A stretch of 64,000 bases of DNA, taken from assembly GCF_001509835.1 (NCBI RefSeq), contig NZ_JXTJ01000004.1, positions 682,001-746,000 of the forward strand, given 5' to 3'. A model generated the notes under the pieces. It was not told the DNA's origin, did not search any database, and was given only the letters and a program-made list of their open reading frames with translations. Each line of letters begins with the position of its first letter. The stretch's first letter is position 1. The DNA is from Allobosea sp. WAO. GTDB lineage: Bacteria; Pseudomonadota; Alphaproteobacteria; Rhizobiales; Beijerinckiaceae. The translations under genes were made by a program, and so were the position numbers. This document shows, piece after piece, positions 45,556 to 55,712 of the stretch.

Positions 45556-45993
45556 CTAGAGCAGCCCCAGTTCCGCCAGTTCGCGCCGCATCTGCTCGGG
45601 CATGGCGCCGAGATCGCCGCTGCGGCCGTCGATGTCGGGCGGAGCGTCCTTGTCCTGTAGGTAGCGCCAGCCCTGGAACGGCCGGTAGGGCCTGGGCTCG
45701 ACCGCCACGACGATCGGCTCCATGACCAGATGGCAGCGCCCGATTCCCTCGGCATCGGTGAAGGGACGGATGTCGATCAGCCGCTGGCGGGCGCTGAGCT
45801 GGCCCTTGATCACCCAGTAGAGCGAGCCGCCGGAGACGATCTCCTCGATGCGCTTCGGCACCATGCGGGTGGTGTGCAGCTGTTCGGCCGGCTCGCCACG
45901 GGCGCGGCGCTGCGCCTGCCGCTCGGCGATCCATTCCTCGAGATCGCTGATCGATTCGGCGCCGACGCAGAGTTTGAGCAGATGAAGCGGCAT
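45556..45993 (-). CDS. DUF1489 family protein
   Basis: 145 aa: MPLHLLKLCVGAESISDLEEWI, TRMVPKRIEEIVSGGSLYWVIKGQLSARQRLIDIRPF and the RPYRPFQGWRYLQ segment, which define DUF1489, an alphaproteobacterial family of unknown function. Apparently monocistronic. Confidence 0.92.
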   Translation of the reverse strand: MPLHLLKLCVGAESISDLEEWIAERQAQRRARGEPAEQLHTTRMVPKRIEEIVSGGSLYWVIKGQLSARQRLIDIRPFTDAEGIGRCHLVMEPIVVAVEPRPYRPFQGWRYLQDKDAPPDIDGRSGDLGAMPEQMRRELAELGLL

Positions 45994-46120
45994 GGTCCTG
46001 CAGCCTAGTCCCGCAGGAAGCCGCGGGCCAGCCGCAGCGCGCCTTCTCCACAGCCCCAGAGCTGGAGCATGTTGCCGCGGCCGGGCCGGTTCCGACGCTG
46101 CCGCCCCGGCGAGAAGCGCC

Positions 46121-46474
46121 TCAGCGGCGATGCGCCAGGATGTTGACCAGCTTGCCGAACGGGTCGCGCACGAAAAAGCGCCCCACGCCCCAGTCCTCCT
46201 CCGCCGGCCCGTATTCGACCGCGATGCCAGCGGCGAGCACGCGCTTGTGGACCATGTCGAGATCGTCGACCTCGACGGAGATGTCCGGCACCGGCGCGCC
46301 GCCGCCGCCCTGTCTGGCGAAGCTGATCTGCGGTGCCGAATTGCCTTCCGCCGCGTAGGTCACGATCCAGCCATGGTCCATCACCCGCTTCAGGCCGAGG
46401 ATCTCGCCATAGAATTGGCGCGCCCACTCGGGATCCTCGGTTGCAATATTCGCCACGATCCGATTCACGATCAT
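46121..46474 (-). CDS. VOC-superfamily (glyoxalase-like) protein
   Basis: 117 aa with two beta-alpha-beta3 halves: ANIATEDPEWARQFYGEILGLKRVMDHG and ISVEVDDLDMVHKRVLAAGIAVEYGPA...FFVRDPFGKLVNILAH. The terminal Asp-Pro-Phe-Gly strand is typical of the glyoxalase/bleomycin-resistance fold. AAGGAGGACGGG precedes the ATG at 46474. Divergent from the SDR gene with a 34-bp gap. Confidence 0.92.
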   Translation of the reverse strand: MIVNRIVANIATEDPEWARQFYGEILGLKRVMDHGWIVTYAAEGNSAPQISFARQGGGGAPVPDISVEVDDLDMVHKRVLAAGIAVEYGPAEEDWGVGRFFVRDPFGKLVNILAHRR

Positions 46475-46508
46475 CCCGTCCTCCTTCTCCCGATTTCGGA
46501 GCTTCTTG

Positions 46509-47291
<783 letters not shown>

Positions 47292-47294
47292 GCC

Positions 47295-48140
47295 GTGACC
47301 GTACAGCCCGCAGAATACGCGCCCTGGCTGGCGCGCTGGGGGCTCGTCCCCGATGGCGCGCCGATCACGACGCATTCCAGCCGCCTGCTGCCGGTCCGGC
47401 GCCGCGAAGAGCCGGCCATGCTGAAGCTGCCGGACTCGCCCGATGAGCGCCTCGGCTACCTGCCGCTGGAATACTGGAACGGCGACGGCGCCACCCGCCT
47501 GCTCGCCCGCTCCGACTCGGGCGATGCAATGCTGATCGAGCGCGCCACCGGCCCGCGCTCGCTCGCCGCCATGGCCCGCAGCGGCGCGGAGGGCGACGAT
47601 GAAGCGACCGCGATCCTCTGCGACGCCATCGCCGCCCTCCAGAAGCCGCGCGGCCCGGCGCCGTCAGGCCTGATCCCGCTGGAAACCTGGTTCGCGGAGC
47701 TCTTCCCGATGGCGCGGGAGCGCGGCGGCATCCTCGCCCGCTCGGCTGCGTCAGCCGCGGAGCTGCTCGCGGCGCAGCGCGAGATCCTGCCGCTCCATGC
47801 CGACCTGCATCATGACAATGTGCTCGATTTCGGAGCGCGCGGCTGGCTCGCCATCGACCCGAAATGCGTCATCGGCGACCGCGCCTTCGAATACACGATC
47901 CTGTTCTGCGATCCCGATCTCGCCGATCCCGAGCCGCCGGTCGCCACCCTGCCCGGCCGCTTCGAGCGCCGGCTGGAAATCGTGCTGGCGAAGTCCGGGC
48001 TGGAGCGCGAGCGCCTGCTTCGATGGACCCTGGCCTGGTGCGGACTCTCGGCCACCTGGTTCCTAGGCGACGACGACCCGCTGGCGGAGATCAATCTCGC
48101 CGTCGCCGAGCGGGCCATCGTGGCGTTGGATGGCTTGTAA
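47295..48140 (+). CDS. Aminoglycoside/streptomycin 6-phosphotransferase-like kinase
   Basis: 281 aa of the APH(6)/hydroxyurea phosphotransferase group: nucleotide-binding half with LLPVRRREEPAMLKL and MLIERATG, Brenner motif LPLHADLHHDNVL with the catalytic Asp, and metal-binding WLAIDPKCVIGDRAFE. GTG start 3 bp after the SDR stop, so one unit. Chromosomal members are often not true resistance genes; the substrate here may be another hydroxyl compound handled with the SDR. Streptomycin phosphorylation is possible but not shown. Confidence 0.88.
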   Translation: MTVQPAEYAPWLARWGLVPDGAPITTHSSRLLPVRRREEPAMLKLPDSPDERLGYLPLEYWNGDGATRLLARSDSGDAMLIERATGPRSLAAMARSGAEGDDEATAILCDAIAALQKPRGPAPSGLIPLETWFAELFPMARERGGILARSAASAAELLAAQREILPLHADLHHDNVLDFGARGWLAIDPKCVIGDRAFEYTILFCDPDLADPEPPVATLPGRFERRLEIVLAKSGLERERLLRWTLAWCGLSATWFLGDDDPLAEINLAVAERAIVALDGL

Positions 48141-48145
48141 TCCAC

Positions 48146-48250
48146 GTCATTCTCGGGCGGCGCGCAGCGCAGACCCGAGAATCTCCTGACGAGGAAGCAC
48201 CATCGTGGCCTCCTCTGGTCTGAGATGCTCGGGTCGGGCCCGAGCATGAC
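48146..48250. repeat. Extragenic palindromic repeat (copy 5)
   Basis: GTCATTCTCGGGCG...GGGCCCGAGCATGAC between the kinase and the convergent mccA, very similar in layout to copy 1 (both contain GCGCAGCGCAGACCCG and AATCTC). Confidence 0.75.
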
Positions 48251-48254
48251 GCAC

Positions 48255-50240
48255 CTACTCCCCGAGCACGACCACCTTCGCGCCCTCTGCCACCTGCGCG
48301 CCCGGCTCGGCACCCAGCTCGGTGACCGTGCCGTCGCGCGGGGCGGTCAGCACATGTTCCATCTTCATCGCCTCGACGATGGCGAGGCGCTGGCCCTTCA
48401 CGACCGCCTCGCCCGCCCCAACGAAGAGCGCGATCAGCTTGCCGTGCATCGGCGCCTTGATGACGCCGCCCGAGCCGCCGACCGCGTCGAGATCGACACT
48501 GAACGGGTCGAACAGCGCAACCGCCGTCTGCCGGCCGCGGTGCAAGGCGAGATAGGTGCCGCCCTCGGCCCGGGCGAGCGTCACCTCATGCTCTCCCTCG
48601 GGCAACGGGTGGCCCGGCAGCGAGACGCGAGCATCGTCGCCGCTCCACTCGATCTTGGCCTCGATGCGCTCGCCATCGACCAGCAGCGGCAGGCCGAGCG
48701 CCGGGCGCGGCATGATCGAGAAGGCGTCGGCATCGAGCCAGGGCGATTTGGCCTCGTCGCCGGTCCGCTCGACGGCGAGGTCGAGCGCCGCCACCTGGCG
48801 CTCTTCCTCCAGTTGCAGCGCCGCCGCCGCGACCGCCGCCGCATCGAGCGGTTGCGGCTCGGCGCCCAGTGCCGTGATGTTGCGCTCGATGAAGCCGGTG
48901 TCGAACGGCCCCTTCCGGAAACCCTCCGCCTCGGCCAGCTTCTTCAGGAAGGCGAGATTGGTGCGGGGGCCGGCGACGATGGTCTCACCGAGCGCGAAGG
49001 CGAGATGGTCGAGCGCCTCGTCGCGGGTGCGGCCATGCGCGATCACCTTGGCGATCATCGGGTCGTAGAACGGCGTCACGGAATCGCCGGCCTCGACGCC
49101 GGTGTCGATGCGGATGTCCTCGCTCTGCGGGAATTGCAGTGCCCAGAGCTTGCCGGTCGAAGGCAGGAAGCCCTTTTCCGGGTCCTCGGCATAAAGCCGC
49201 GCCTCGACCGCATGGCCTTCGGCGCGGACATCCTCCTGCGCGAAGCCGAGCGGCTCGCCAGCCGCGACCTTGAGCTGGAGCTCGACGAGGTCGAGCCCGG
49301 TGATCGCCTCGGTGACGGGATGCTCGACCTGGAGCCGAGTATTCATCTCCATGAAGTAGAAGCGGTCCGCCTTCAGCCCGTCACGGCCATCGGCGATGAA
49401 CTCGACCGTGCCGGCCCCGACATAGCCGACCGCCCTCGCCGCCTCGGTCGCGGCCTTGCCCATGGCGGCGCGCACCTCCGGCGTCATGCCCGGCGCCGGT
49501 GCTTCCTCGATCACCTTCTGGTGGCGACGCTGCAGCGAGCAGTCGCGCTCATAGAGATGAACGACATTGCCATGGCTGTCGCCAAAGACCTGGATTTCGA
49601 CATGGCGCGGCGAGAGCACATATTTCTCGACCAGCACGCGGGCATCGCCGAAGGCGTTCTTGCCTTCGCGTTGGGCGCTGGATAGGGCGTCGGCGAAGTC
49701 CTCGGGCCGGTCGACCTTCTTCATGCCCTTGCCGCCACCGCCGGCGACCGCCTTGATCAGCACGGGGTAGCCGATGCGCTCGGCCTCCTGGCTGAGGAAA
49801 TCGACGCCCTGCTCGGCGCCGTGATAGCCCGGCACGACCGGAACACTCGCCTTCTCGACCAGCGCCTTGGCGGCGTCCTTCAGGCCCATGGCGCGGATCG
49901 CCGAGGCCGGCGGGCCGACGAAGACGATGCCGGCGGCCGCGCAGGCATCGGCGAAATCGGCGTTCTCGGAAAGGAAGCCATAGCCCGGATGGATGCAGGC
50001 CGCGCCGGCTTGCTTGGCGACTACGAGGATCTTGTCGGCATCGAGATAGCTCTCGCGCGCCGGCGCCGGGCCTATCCGGTAGGCCTCGTCAGCCATCTCG
50101 ACGAACAGCGCCTCGGCATCGGCGTCCGAATAGACGGCGATGGTGCGCAGGCCGAGCCGCCTGGCGGTGCGGATCACCCGGCAGGCGATCTCGCCGCGAT
50201 TGGCGATCAGGATGGAGGGCAGTTTGGCGGCAATCGACAT
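48255..50240 (-). CDS. mccA: 3-methylcrotonyl-CoA carboxylase, biotin-containing alpha subunit
   Basis: 661 aa. Biotin carboxylase domain (1-450) starting SILIANRGEIACRVIRTARRLG, ATP-grasp loop AVAGGGGKGMKKV, active-site FMEMNTRLQVEHPVTE; linker; C-terminal biotinyl domain with VEAMKMEHVL (Lys biotinylated). ATG at 50240 with GAGGAAG upstream. Together with mccB in this window it forms the leucine-degradation carboxylase. A related acyl-CoA specificity (geranyl-, propionyl-) cannot be fully excluded from this subunit alone, but the paired MccB favours methylcrotonyl-CoA. Confidence 0.92.
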   Translation of the reverse strand: MSIAAKLPSILIANRGEIACRVIRTARRLGLRTIAVYSDADAEALFVEMADEAYRIGPAPARESYLDADKILVVAKQAGAACIHPGYGFLSENADFADACAAAGIVFVGPPASAIRAMGLKDAAKALVEKASVPVVPGYHGAEQGVDFLSQEAERIGYPVLIKAVAGGGGKGMKKVDRPEDFADALSSAQREGKNAFGDARVLVEKYVLSPRHVEIQVFGDSHGNVVHLYERDCSLQRRHQKVIEEAPAPGMTPEVRAAMGKAATEAARAVGYVGAGTVEFIADGRDGLKADRFYFMEMNTRLQVEHPVTEAITGLDLVELQLKVAAGEPLGFAQEDVRAEGHAVEARLYAEDPEKGFLPSTGKLWALQFPQSEDIRIDTGVEAGDSVTPFYDPMIAKVIAHGRTRDEALDHLAFALGETIVAGPRTNLAFLKKLAEAEGFRKGPFDTGFIERNITALGAEPQPLDAAAVAAAALQLEEERQVAALDLAVERTGDEAKSPWLDADAFSIMPRPALGLPLLVDGERIEAKIEWSGDDARVSLPGHPLPEGEHEVTLARAEGGTYLALHRGRQTAVALFDPFSVDLDAVGGSGGVIKAPMHGKLIALFVGAGEAVVKGQRLAIVEAMKMEHVLTAPRDGTVTELGAEPGAQVAEGAKVVVLGE

Positions 50241-50355
50241 GTCGGCTTCCTCGGGCGCAATCCGCGAGCGGTGACGCCTGTTATAGCCGACCCAAGGCCC
50301 GTGTCTGCGCCATGTTGCGCAGGGTGCGGATGGGCGCTTGCACCGGAACCTCACC

Positions 50356-50442
50356 GTCATTGCGAGCACAGCGAAGCAATCCAGGCAGACTTGCTCTGCC
50401 GCCCCTGGATTGCTTCGTCGGCTGAAGCCTCCTCGCAATGAC
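50356..50442. repeat. Extragenic palindromic repeat (copy 6)
   Basis: GTCATTGCGAGCACAGCGAA...CCTCCTCGCAATGAC with inner arms AAGCAATCCAGG / CCTGGATTGCTT. It is a subtype of its own (core CATTGCGAG). Confidence 0.8.
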
Positions 50443-50472
50443 GGGAAGCGCCGCGTTCATGGGATCGGCACC

Positions 50473-51720
50473 TCAGGCCAGCAGGCGCAGCCTCCGCCCG
50501 AGCTTCAGCGTCAGCGTCGTGCCGACGAGCAGCCCGATGCCGAAGACCCAGCCCGAAACCGCGCCCGCCGAAATGCCGGAGAGCAGCGTGCCGACCGTGC
50601 AGCCGAGCCCGATCACCGTGCCCCAGCCGAGCAGCGCCCCACCGATCAGCCCGCGCAGCACATGCCCGCCATCGGGACGCTTCGGCTTGAACTCGCCTGC
50701 GGCGAGCGCCGCTGCAAAGGCCGAGGCGACGATGCCGGCGATGAACAGGCCGTTCGGGGTCAGCAGTGCGTCGCGGATCGCTGTGGCGCAGCCGCGGAAG
50801 CTGTCGAGCCCTTCGAGACGTGAAGGCAGCAGCTCGAAATGCGCCGCGAGCTGGCGAGAGCGCGAGCCGATCTCGGCGGTGACGCCGAGCGGCGACAGGC
50901 GCAGATAGGCGGCGATCCCGATCAGCCCGACGAAGAGCCCGCCGAGCCAGGCGGGCCAGCGCCGCAGGAAGATCGCGGCCAGCGGGTCGGTGGCGGCATG
51001 CTGAGCAGCGGTAGCCGGAGCGGGGCGACCGGCGCGCAGCAGCCACCAAGCCAGCCCGCCGAGCACGAAGAGCCCGGCGAGCAGCGCGCCGCCATAGCCG
51101 AGCTGGCGCGGCAGCCACAGTACCGGCGATTCCGAGATCGTGCCGAGATAGAGCGGGTTCCAGCTCAGGAAGCCGAGGATGAAGCCGCCGACCGCACCGA
51201 TCAGGGCAAAGGGCGAGGTCGGCGAGCCCTCCCCGAGCCGGTAGAGATGCGCGCTGATGCAGGAGCCCGAGATCGCCATGCCGGCCCCGAAGGCGAGCCC
51301 CGCCAGCAGCAGCGCCGGGCCGACCGGGCCGATATGCGCCGTCGGCGGCAGGCGCGTCCCCGACGGGTCGGGCAGCCAGGCGCCATAGATCAACGTGTAG
51401 CCGACGAGCCCGACGGCGAGCGCCGCGACGATGCCGAGCAGCCCCTGCGGATCGCGCCGGTCGAGCCAGTCCTTCCAGATGCAGAAGAAGCAGAAGCGCG
51501 AGCGCTGCAGCACGAAGCCGAAGGCGACGCCGAGGATCAGCGAAAGCTGAAGCTGCGTCGCCGGCTCGGCATGGCGACCGACCAGATAGATCGCCAGGGC
51601 AATGGCCGCGACCACGCAGGCGGAAAGCACAAGGCAAAGGGGCGGCGAGTGCCCCGCCGCCCCCGCCTGCCGGCGCGCCTGCTCATAATCGAGCGCGCCG
51701 CCATCGTCGGAAATGCTCAT
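50473..51720 (-). CDS. YeeE/YedE (TsuA-like) sulfur-compound transporter
   Basis: 415-aa polytopic membrane protein with about ten helices. The conserved cysteines of the thiosulfate/sulfur transport family are visible: RSRFCFFCIWKDW, ISGSCISAHLYRLGEG and GLGCTVGTLLSGISAG. In TsuA these line a relay for thiosulfate import. The gene is 19 bp downstream of a periplasmic sulfurtransferase gene, so both probably handle thiosulfate or another reduced sulfur compound. Confidence 0.92.
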   Translation of the reverse strand: MSISDDGGALDYEQARRQAGAAGHSPPLCLVLSACVVAAIALAIYLVGRHAEPATQLQLSLILGVAFGFVLQRSRFCFFCIWKDWLDRRDPQGLLGIVAALAVGLVGYTLIYGAWLPDPSGTRLPPTAHIGPVGPALLLAGLAFGAGMAISGSCISAHLYRLGEGSPTSPFALIGAVGGFILGFLSWNPLYLGTISESPVLWLPRQLGYGGALLAGLFVLGGLAWWLLRAGRPAPATAAQHAATDPLAAIFLRRWPAWLGGLFVGLIGIAAYLRLSPLGVTAEIGSRSRQLAAHFELLPSRLEGLDSFRGCATAIRDALLTPNGLFIAGIVASAFAAALAAGEFKPKRPDGGHVLRGLIGGALLGWGTVIGLGCTVGTLLSGISAGAVSGWVFGIGLLVGTTLTLKLGRRLRLLA

Positions 51721-51739
51721 GGCTCTGGAGCGCCGCCGC

Positions 51740-52687
51740 TTACTTGCCGGTCCAGACCGTGCCGGCCGGGTTGCTGATCGGCAGGCCGACCACGTTGCCG
51801 TATTCGGTCCACGAGCCGTCATAGTTGGCGACCTGATAGCCGAGCACGCGCGACAGGATGAACCAGGTGTGGCTCGAGCGCTCGCCGATGCGGCAGGTGG
51901 TGATCACCGGCTTGGAACCGTCGATCCCGGCCTCGGCATAGAGCTTCTTCAGTTCCTCGACCGGCTTGATCGTGCCGTCGGCCTGGTTGACCGCACGCGC
52001 CCAAGCGACATTGACCGAGCCAGGGATATGGCCGGCGCGCAGCGCCAGCTCCTGGAAGCCGGCCGGCGCGATGATCTTGCCGGAGAACTCGTCGGGCGAG
52101 CGGATGTCGAGGATGCGCGCGTCGGACTTCTTCTCGACGGTCGCGACGACATCGGTCAGGCGGGCGCGCAGCTTGCGGTTCGGCTCGGCGACGGTGAAGG
52201 CCGAGGCCTTGACCGCGACGGGGTTGGTCGCGACCGGGCGCTTCTCCAGCTCCCACTTCTTGCGGCCGCCATCGAGCAGTTTCACATTGTCGCGCAGGCC
52301 GTAAATGTCGAACACCCAGGCGCCCCAGGCGGCGAACCAGTTGTTGCTGTCGCCGTAGAGGACGACGGTCGTGTCCTTGTCGACCCCGAGCTTGCGGGCG
52401 AGCGCCTGGAACTTCTCCGGGCTGGCTATGTCGCGCGAGACGGTCTCGACGAGATCGGTGTGCCAGACGACGTTCTGGGCGCCCGGGATATGGCCGCGCT
52501 CGTAGACGCCCGGCTCGACGCTTACCTCGACGATGCGGACCTTGGGGTCGCTGAGGTTCTTTTCGAGCCACTCGGTGGTGACGAGCGGGCCAGACTGGGC
52601 GAAGGCGGCGGTGCTGGCCAGCAGGCCTGCAGCCAGGCCCGCAGCCAGCGCGAGCGCGCCGCGGCGAAGAAGGGAAATCACGGACAT
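51740..52687 (-). CDS. Periplasmic thiosulfate/3-mercaptopyruvate-type sulfurtransferase
   Basis: 315 aa, signal peptide (1-30, LALAAGLAAGLLASTAAFAQ) and two rhodanese domains: an inactive first (WLEKNLSDPKVRIVEV, VLYGDSNNWFAAWGAW) and an active second with catalytic Cys in TTCRIGERSSH. The CRIGERS loop is close to the rhodanese (thiosulfate) type. AAGGAG before the ATG. Operon with the YeeE/YedE gene suggests it delivers sulfane sulfur to the transporter or detoxifies. Confidence 0.94.
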   Translation of the reverse strand: MSVISLLRRGALALAAGLAAGLLASTAAFAQSGPLVTTEWLEKNLSDPKVRIVEVSVEPGVYERGHIPGAQNVVWHTDLVETVSRDIASPEKFQALARKLGVDKDTTVVLYGDSNNWFAAWGAWVFDIYGLRDNVKLLDGGRKKWELEKRPVATNPVAVKASAFTVAEPNRKLRARLTDVVATVEKKSDARILDIRSPDEFSGKIIAPAGFQELALRAGHIPGSVNVAWARAVNQADGTIKPVEELKKLYAEAGIDGSKPVITTCRIGERSSHTWFILSRVLGYQVANYDGSWTEYGNVVGLPISNPAGTVWTGK

Positions 52688-52854
52688 TCTCGGCTCCTTG
52701 CTGCCGATCAGCCGTTTTTCGCGGGCTGGATCGGCTTCGAATTCGGAGCCGTCATGATTTCGCCACACCCCGCCCAAGAGAAGCCGGACAGGATTTTTTT
52801 GTTTGCTATCAAGGCGGAAGAAGGCAGTCGTACGACCTTGGTAGCGATAGAAGA

Positions 52855-53571
52855 TTATTCTTCCGCCGCCATTTTCCTCCCTGAATCCTGAGCTCTGACC
52901 GAGCGCCAGATCGCCCAGGTCGCCTGGAAACAGATGGCGGCGACGACGAGGTCGAGCAGATATTCCGGCCAGCGCACCGGCGCGAGCCTCGCCGCGAGCC
53001 CGACCAGCGCGAAGCCGGTGGTCGAGATCGTGTCGTTGCGGCTCGAAAGCCACGTCGCCTTGATCACCGGATTGGGTTCGCGCCGGAAGCGCCAGAGCAC
53101 GAGCACGATCAGATAGGCGATCAGGATGGCGCTTGCCGCCGAGAAGCCGAGCGTGAAGAGCTCGATCGGCCGCGGCCGCAGGATCTTGTCCCAGAGATCG
53201 TAGAGCGTGTGCAGGCCGGCGACCGCCATCACCGCGCCGATACCGAGCGCCGCGAGCTTCTCCGCCCGCTCGTCGCGGCCGAAGACCAGCGCCGCGATGC
53301 CGTAGAGCGCGACGTCGTAAACCCAGTCGACGCCGTCCTTGAGGAGCTGATTGTTGCCGATGGCGAGCGCCCAGGCGACGACGAGGGCGGCGAAGATCAG
53401 GATGCCGAGCGCGATCGCCCAGATCGTCGACCGATAGGCCCGCTCCACACTGGGAGCGACGGGGGCGGCATGGCCGGGCTCGCCCTGATTGCGATCCCCT
53501 TCCCCGTCATGCCCGGGCTTGTCCCGGGCATCCACGTCTTCAGGCCGTCGAAGCCCATCGAAAGCCGACAT
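52855..53571 (-). CDS. Cation-efflux-like membrane protein
   Basis: 238 aa in the longest supported form, with about six helices (IWAIALGILIFAALVVAWALAI, LGIGAVMAVAGLHTLYDLWD, LGFSAASAILIAYLIVLVLWRF, EYLLDLVVAAICFQATWAIW). The segment DGVDWVYDVALYG and the later WLSSRNDTISTTG resemble the DxxxD pairs of the cation diffusion facilitator family, but histidines are largely absent, so metal transport is tentative. The first 40 codons lie in a palindromic repeat (peptide DARDKPGHDGEG); GGAG before ATG 53571 supports that start, though GTG 53448 would skip the repeat. Confidence 0.75.
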   Translation of the reverse strand: MSAFDGLRRPEDVDARDKPGHDGEGDRNQGEPGHAAPVAPSVERAYRSTIWAIALGILIFAALVVAWALAIGNNQLLKDGVDWVYDVALYGIAALVFGRDERAEKLAALGIGAVMAVAGLHTLYDLWDKILRPRPIELFTLGFSAASAILIAYLIVLVLWRFRREPNPVIKATWLSSRNDTISTTGFALVGLAARLAPVRWPEYLLDLVVAAICFQATWAIWRSVRAQDSGRKMAAEE

Positions 53572-53659
53572 GCGAGGCGCTCCAGAGCCGCCTCGCCCAG
53601 TGTCGCGGAAAATCCGCCCGTCGCAAGACGTGGATGGTCGGCACGAGGCCGACCATGAC
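53506..53659. repeat. Extragenic palindromic repeat (copy 7), overlapping a gene start
   Basis: GTCATGCCCGGGCTTGTCCC...GGCCGACCATGAC with inner arms CATCCACGTCTT / AAGACGTGGATG. Closely related to copy 2, which shares CATCCACGTCTTGAA and AAGACGTGGATGGTCGG. It separates two minus-strand genes and supplies the probable start codon of the cation-efflux-like gene. Confidence 0.8.
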
Positions 53660-53682
53660 GACAGCGGGTCGGTCAAGCAGCC

Positions 53683-54444
53683 TCAGCCGCGGCCGACGAA
53701 GGGGGCCTTGGTCGCCATCACCGTGACGGTGAGCACATTGGCCTCGAGCGGCAGGCTCGCCATGTGCAGCACCGTCGAGGCGACATGCCCGACATCCATC
53801 ACCGCCTCGACCTTGATCGAGCCGTCGGCCTGCGGCACGCCGGTCGTCATGCGCTGCGCCATCTCGGTCAGCGCATTGCCGATGTCGACCTGCCCGACCG
53901 CGATGTCGTATTTGCGCCCGTCGAGCGACGAGGTCTTGGTCAGGCCGGTGATGGCGTGCTTGGTCGCGGTGTAGGCGACCGAGTTCGGCCGCGGCGCATG
54001 GGCCGAGATCGAGCCGTTATTGATGATGCGGCCGCCCTGCGGCTGCTGGTCCTTCATCAGCTTGAAGGCTTCCTGGGTGCACAGGAACGGACCGGTCAGG
54101 TTGGTGTCGACCACCTTCTGCCAGTCGGCGAGCGACAGGTCCTCGAGCATGATGCCGCCCGGCGCGTTGACGCCGGCATTGTTGAACAGCACGTCGAGCC
54201 GTCCGAACTTCTCCTTGGTCTTGGCGAACAGCGCCTTGACCGAATCCTGGTTGGTCACGTCGGTCGGCACGGCCAGCGCCTGCGCGGCATCGACGCCCGA
54301 CAGCTTGATCGTCTCTTCCAGCGCGTCGCCGCGGCGCCCGGCGAGCACGGTGCGGTAGCCGTCCTTCAGGAAGGCGATGGCGACGGCCCGGCCGACGCCG
54401 GAACCGGCACCGGTGATGATGGCGACCTTGTTGTGCCCAGACAT
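53683..54444 (-). CDS. Short-chain dehydrogenase/reductase
   Basis: 253 aa: GAGSGVG cofactor motif, [10 protein letters not shown], Ser in [14 protein letters not shown] and Tyr-Lys in YTATKHA. AGRRGD after strand 2 suggests NADP(H). GAGGAT before ATG 54444. Standard classical SDR; substrate unknown. Divergent from the kelch-repeat gene. Confidence 0.93.
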   Translation of the reverse strand: MSGHNKVAIITGAGSGVGRAVAIAFLKDGYRTVLAGRRGDALEETIKLSGVDAAQALAVPTDVTNQDSVKALFAKTKEKFGRLDVLFNNAGVNAPGGIMLEDLSLADWQKVVDTNLTGPFLCTQEAFKLMKDQQPQGGRIINNGSISAHAPRPNSVAYTATKHAITGLTKTSSLDGRKYDIAVGQVDIGNALTEMAQRMTTGVPQADGSIKVEAVMDVGHVASTVLHMASLPLEANVLTVTVMATKAPFVGRG

Positions 54445-54601
54445 GCGTATCCTCGCGTTTCCCGTGTTTTCAACCGTTTCAGGCGGCAGGACCATAGCAG
54501 CGTATGCAGTATGCGGAACTGCTTTTCCAGCAGACCGGCTCCGCCCTTTCACTTGCCTGCCGCAGCGTCTGCCTTACTCTTCTAGCGAGGGAGGAAGCGT
54601 C

Positions 54602-55687
54602 ATGACCAGCCTGAGCCGTCGCGGTTTCATCGCAGCCGGAGCCGCCAGCCTTGCCGCGCCGGCGCTCGCACAGCAACCCGGCCATGAGCATCATGGTGGC
54701 CATTACGAGCGGCTGAACCAGCCCGGCCGCATCCCGAAGCCGGCCCTGGCGGACTCGCAGAACGTCTTCGATTCCCCCGCGCCGAAAGCTGCCAATCCCG
54801 GCCGCTGGAGCGCCAGGGCATTGCTGCCGCTGCCCCGTTCGGAAATGGCCTGGGCGGCCGCTCATGACGACCGCATGCACATCGTCGGCGGCTATGGCGA
54901 GCAGCGCACCGACCGACCCTACCACCATGTCTACGATCCCAAGGCCGACAAATGGGCCGACGGCGCGCCGCTGCCGCAGGGCGCCAACCATGTCGGCGTC
55001 GCCTTCCTCGACGGCAAGCTCTACGCCATCGGCGGCTTCCTCGAGCAGAACCGCAAGCCGCATCCGCGCTGCTTTACCTACGACCCGAAGACCGACAAAT
55101 GGGCCGAGATCGCGCCCCTGCCCCGCCCGGTCGGCTCGGCTGCGATCGTCGGGCTGAACGGCCTGCTGTATGCGATCGGCGGCGCGATCGGCGACACCAC
55201 CGACACCAAGACCTCGGTCAACTGGCACCGCGTCTACGATCCCAAGACCGACAAGTGGACGGAGCGCACGCCGATGCCGACGGCGCGCGACCACACCGGC
55301 ACGCTGGCGATCGGCAATCTGATCCACGTCATCGGCGGCCGGGTCGACAGCTTCCACACCAACTCCAACCTGCATCACGCCTATGACCCGGCGACCGACA
55401 AATGGGCGCCGCGCAACCCGCTGCCCACCGCCCGCTCCGGCCATGGCGCCGTGCTCTATCGCGGAAAAGTCTTCGTGATGGGCGGAGAAGGCACCAACCG
55501 CGTCTTCGGCCAGATGGAGGCCTATGACCCCGCCAGCGACGGCTGGGAGCAATACGCCCCGATGCTGACGCCGCGCCACGGCCTCGGCGCGGCGCTGGTC
55601 GGCGACGCGATCCATGTCGCCGGCGGCGGCCCGGTGATGGGCGGCGGCGTCCAGAGCGCGATCCACGAAGCGTTCAGTCTGGCCTGA
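54602..55687 (+). CDS. Tat-exported kelch-repeat protein
   Basis: 361 aa. Twin-arginine signal (SRRGFIAAGAASLAAPALAQ), a His-rich patch (PGHEHHGGHYE), then five or six kelch blades, each with the VYDPKADKWADG...(A)IGG pattern (YDPKTDKWAEIAPLP, YDPKTDKWTERTPMP, YDPATDKWAPRNPLP, YDPASDGWEQYAPML). The propeller is periplasmic. Binding partner unknown. GGGAGGAAG precedes the ATG. Confidence 0.93.
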   Translation: MTSLSRRGFIAAGAASLAAPALAQQPGHEHHGGHYERLNQPGRIPKPALADSQNVFDSPAPKAANPGRWSARALLPLPRSEMAWAAAHDDRMHIVGGYGEQRTDRPYHHVYDPKADKWADGAPLPQGANHVGVAFLDGKLYAIGGFLEQNRKPHPRCFTYDPKTDKWAEIAPLPRPVGSAAIVGLNGLLYAIGGAIGDTTDTKTSVNWHRVYDPKTDKWTERTPMPTARDHTGTLAIGNLIHVIGGRVDSFHTNSNLHHAYDPATDKWAPRNPLPTARSGHGAVLYRGKVFVMGGEGTNRVFGQMEAYDPASDGWEQYAPMLTPRHGLGAALVGDAIHVAGGGPVMGGGVQSAIHEAFSLA

Positions 55688-55712
55688 CAGGCCGCCCCGG
55701 ACCGGTCGGCTA

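Noticed and set aside
48225..49685. 486-aa plus-strand open frame over mccA
   Set aside because: Shadow of mccA, whose biotin carboxylase and biotinyl motifs are complete on the minus strand.
53764..54585. 273-aa plus-strand frame opposite the SDR at 53683-54444
   Set aside because: Antisense shadow without motifs; the SDR motifs on the minus strand are complete.
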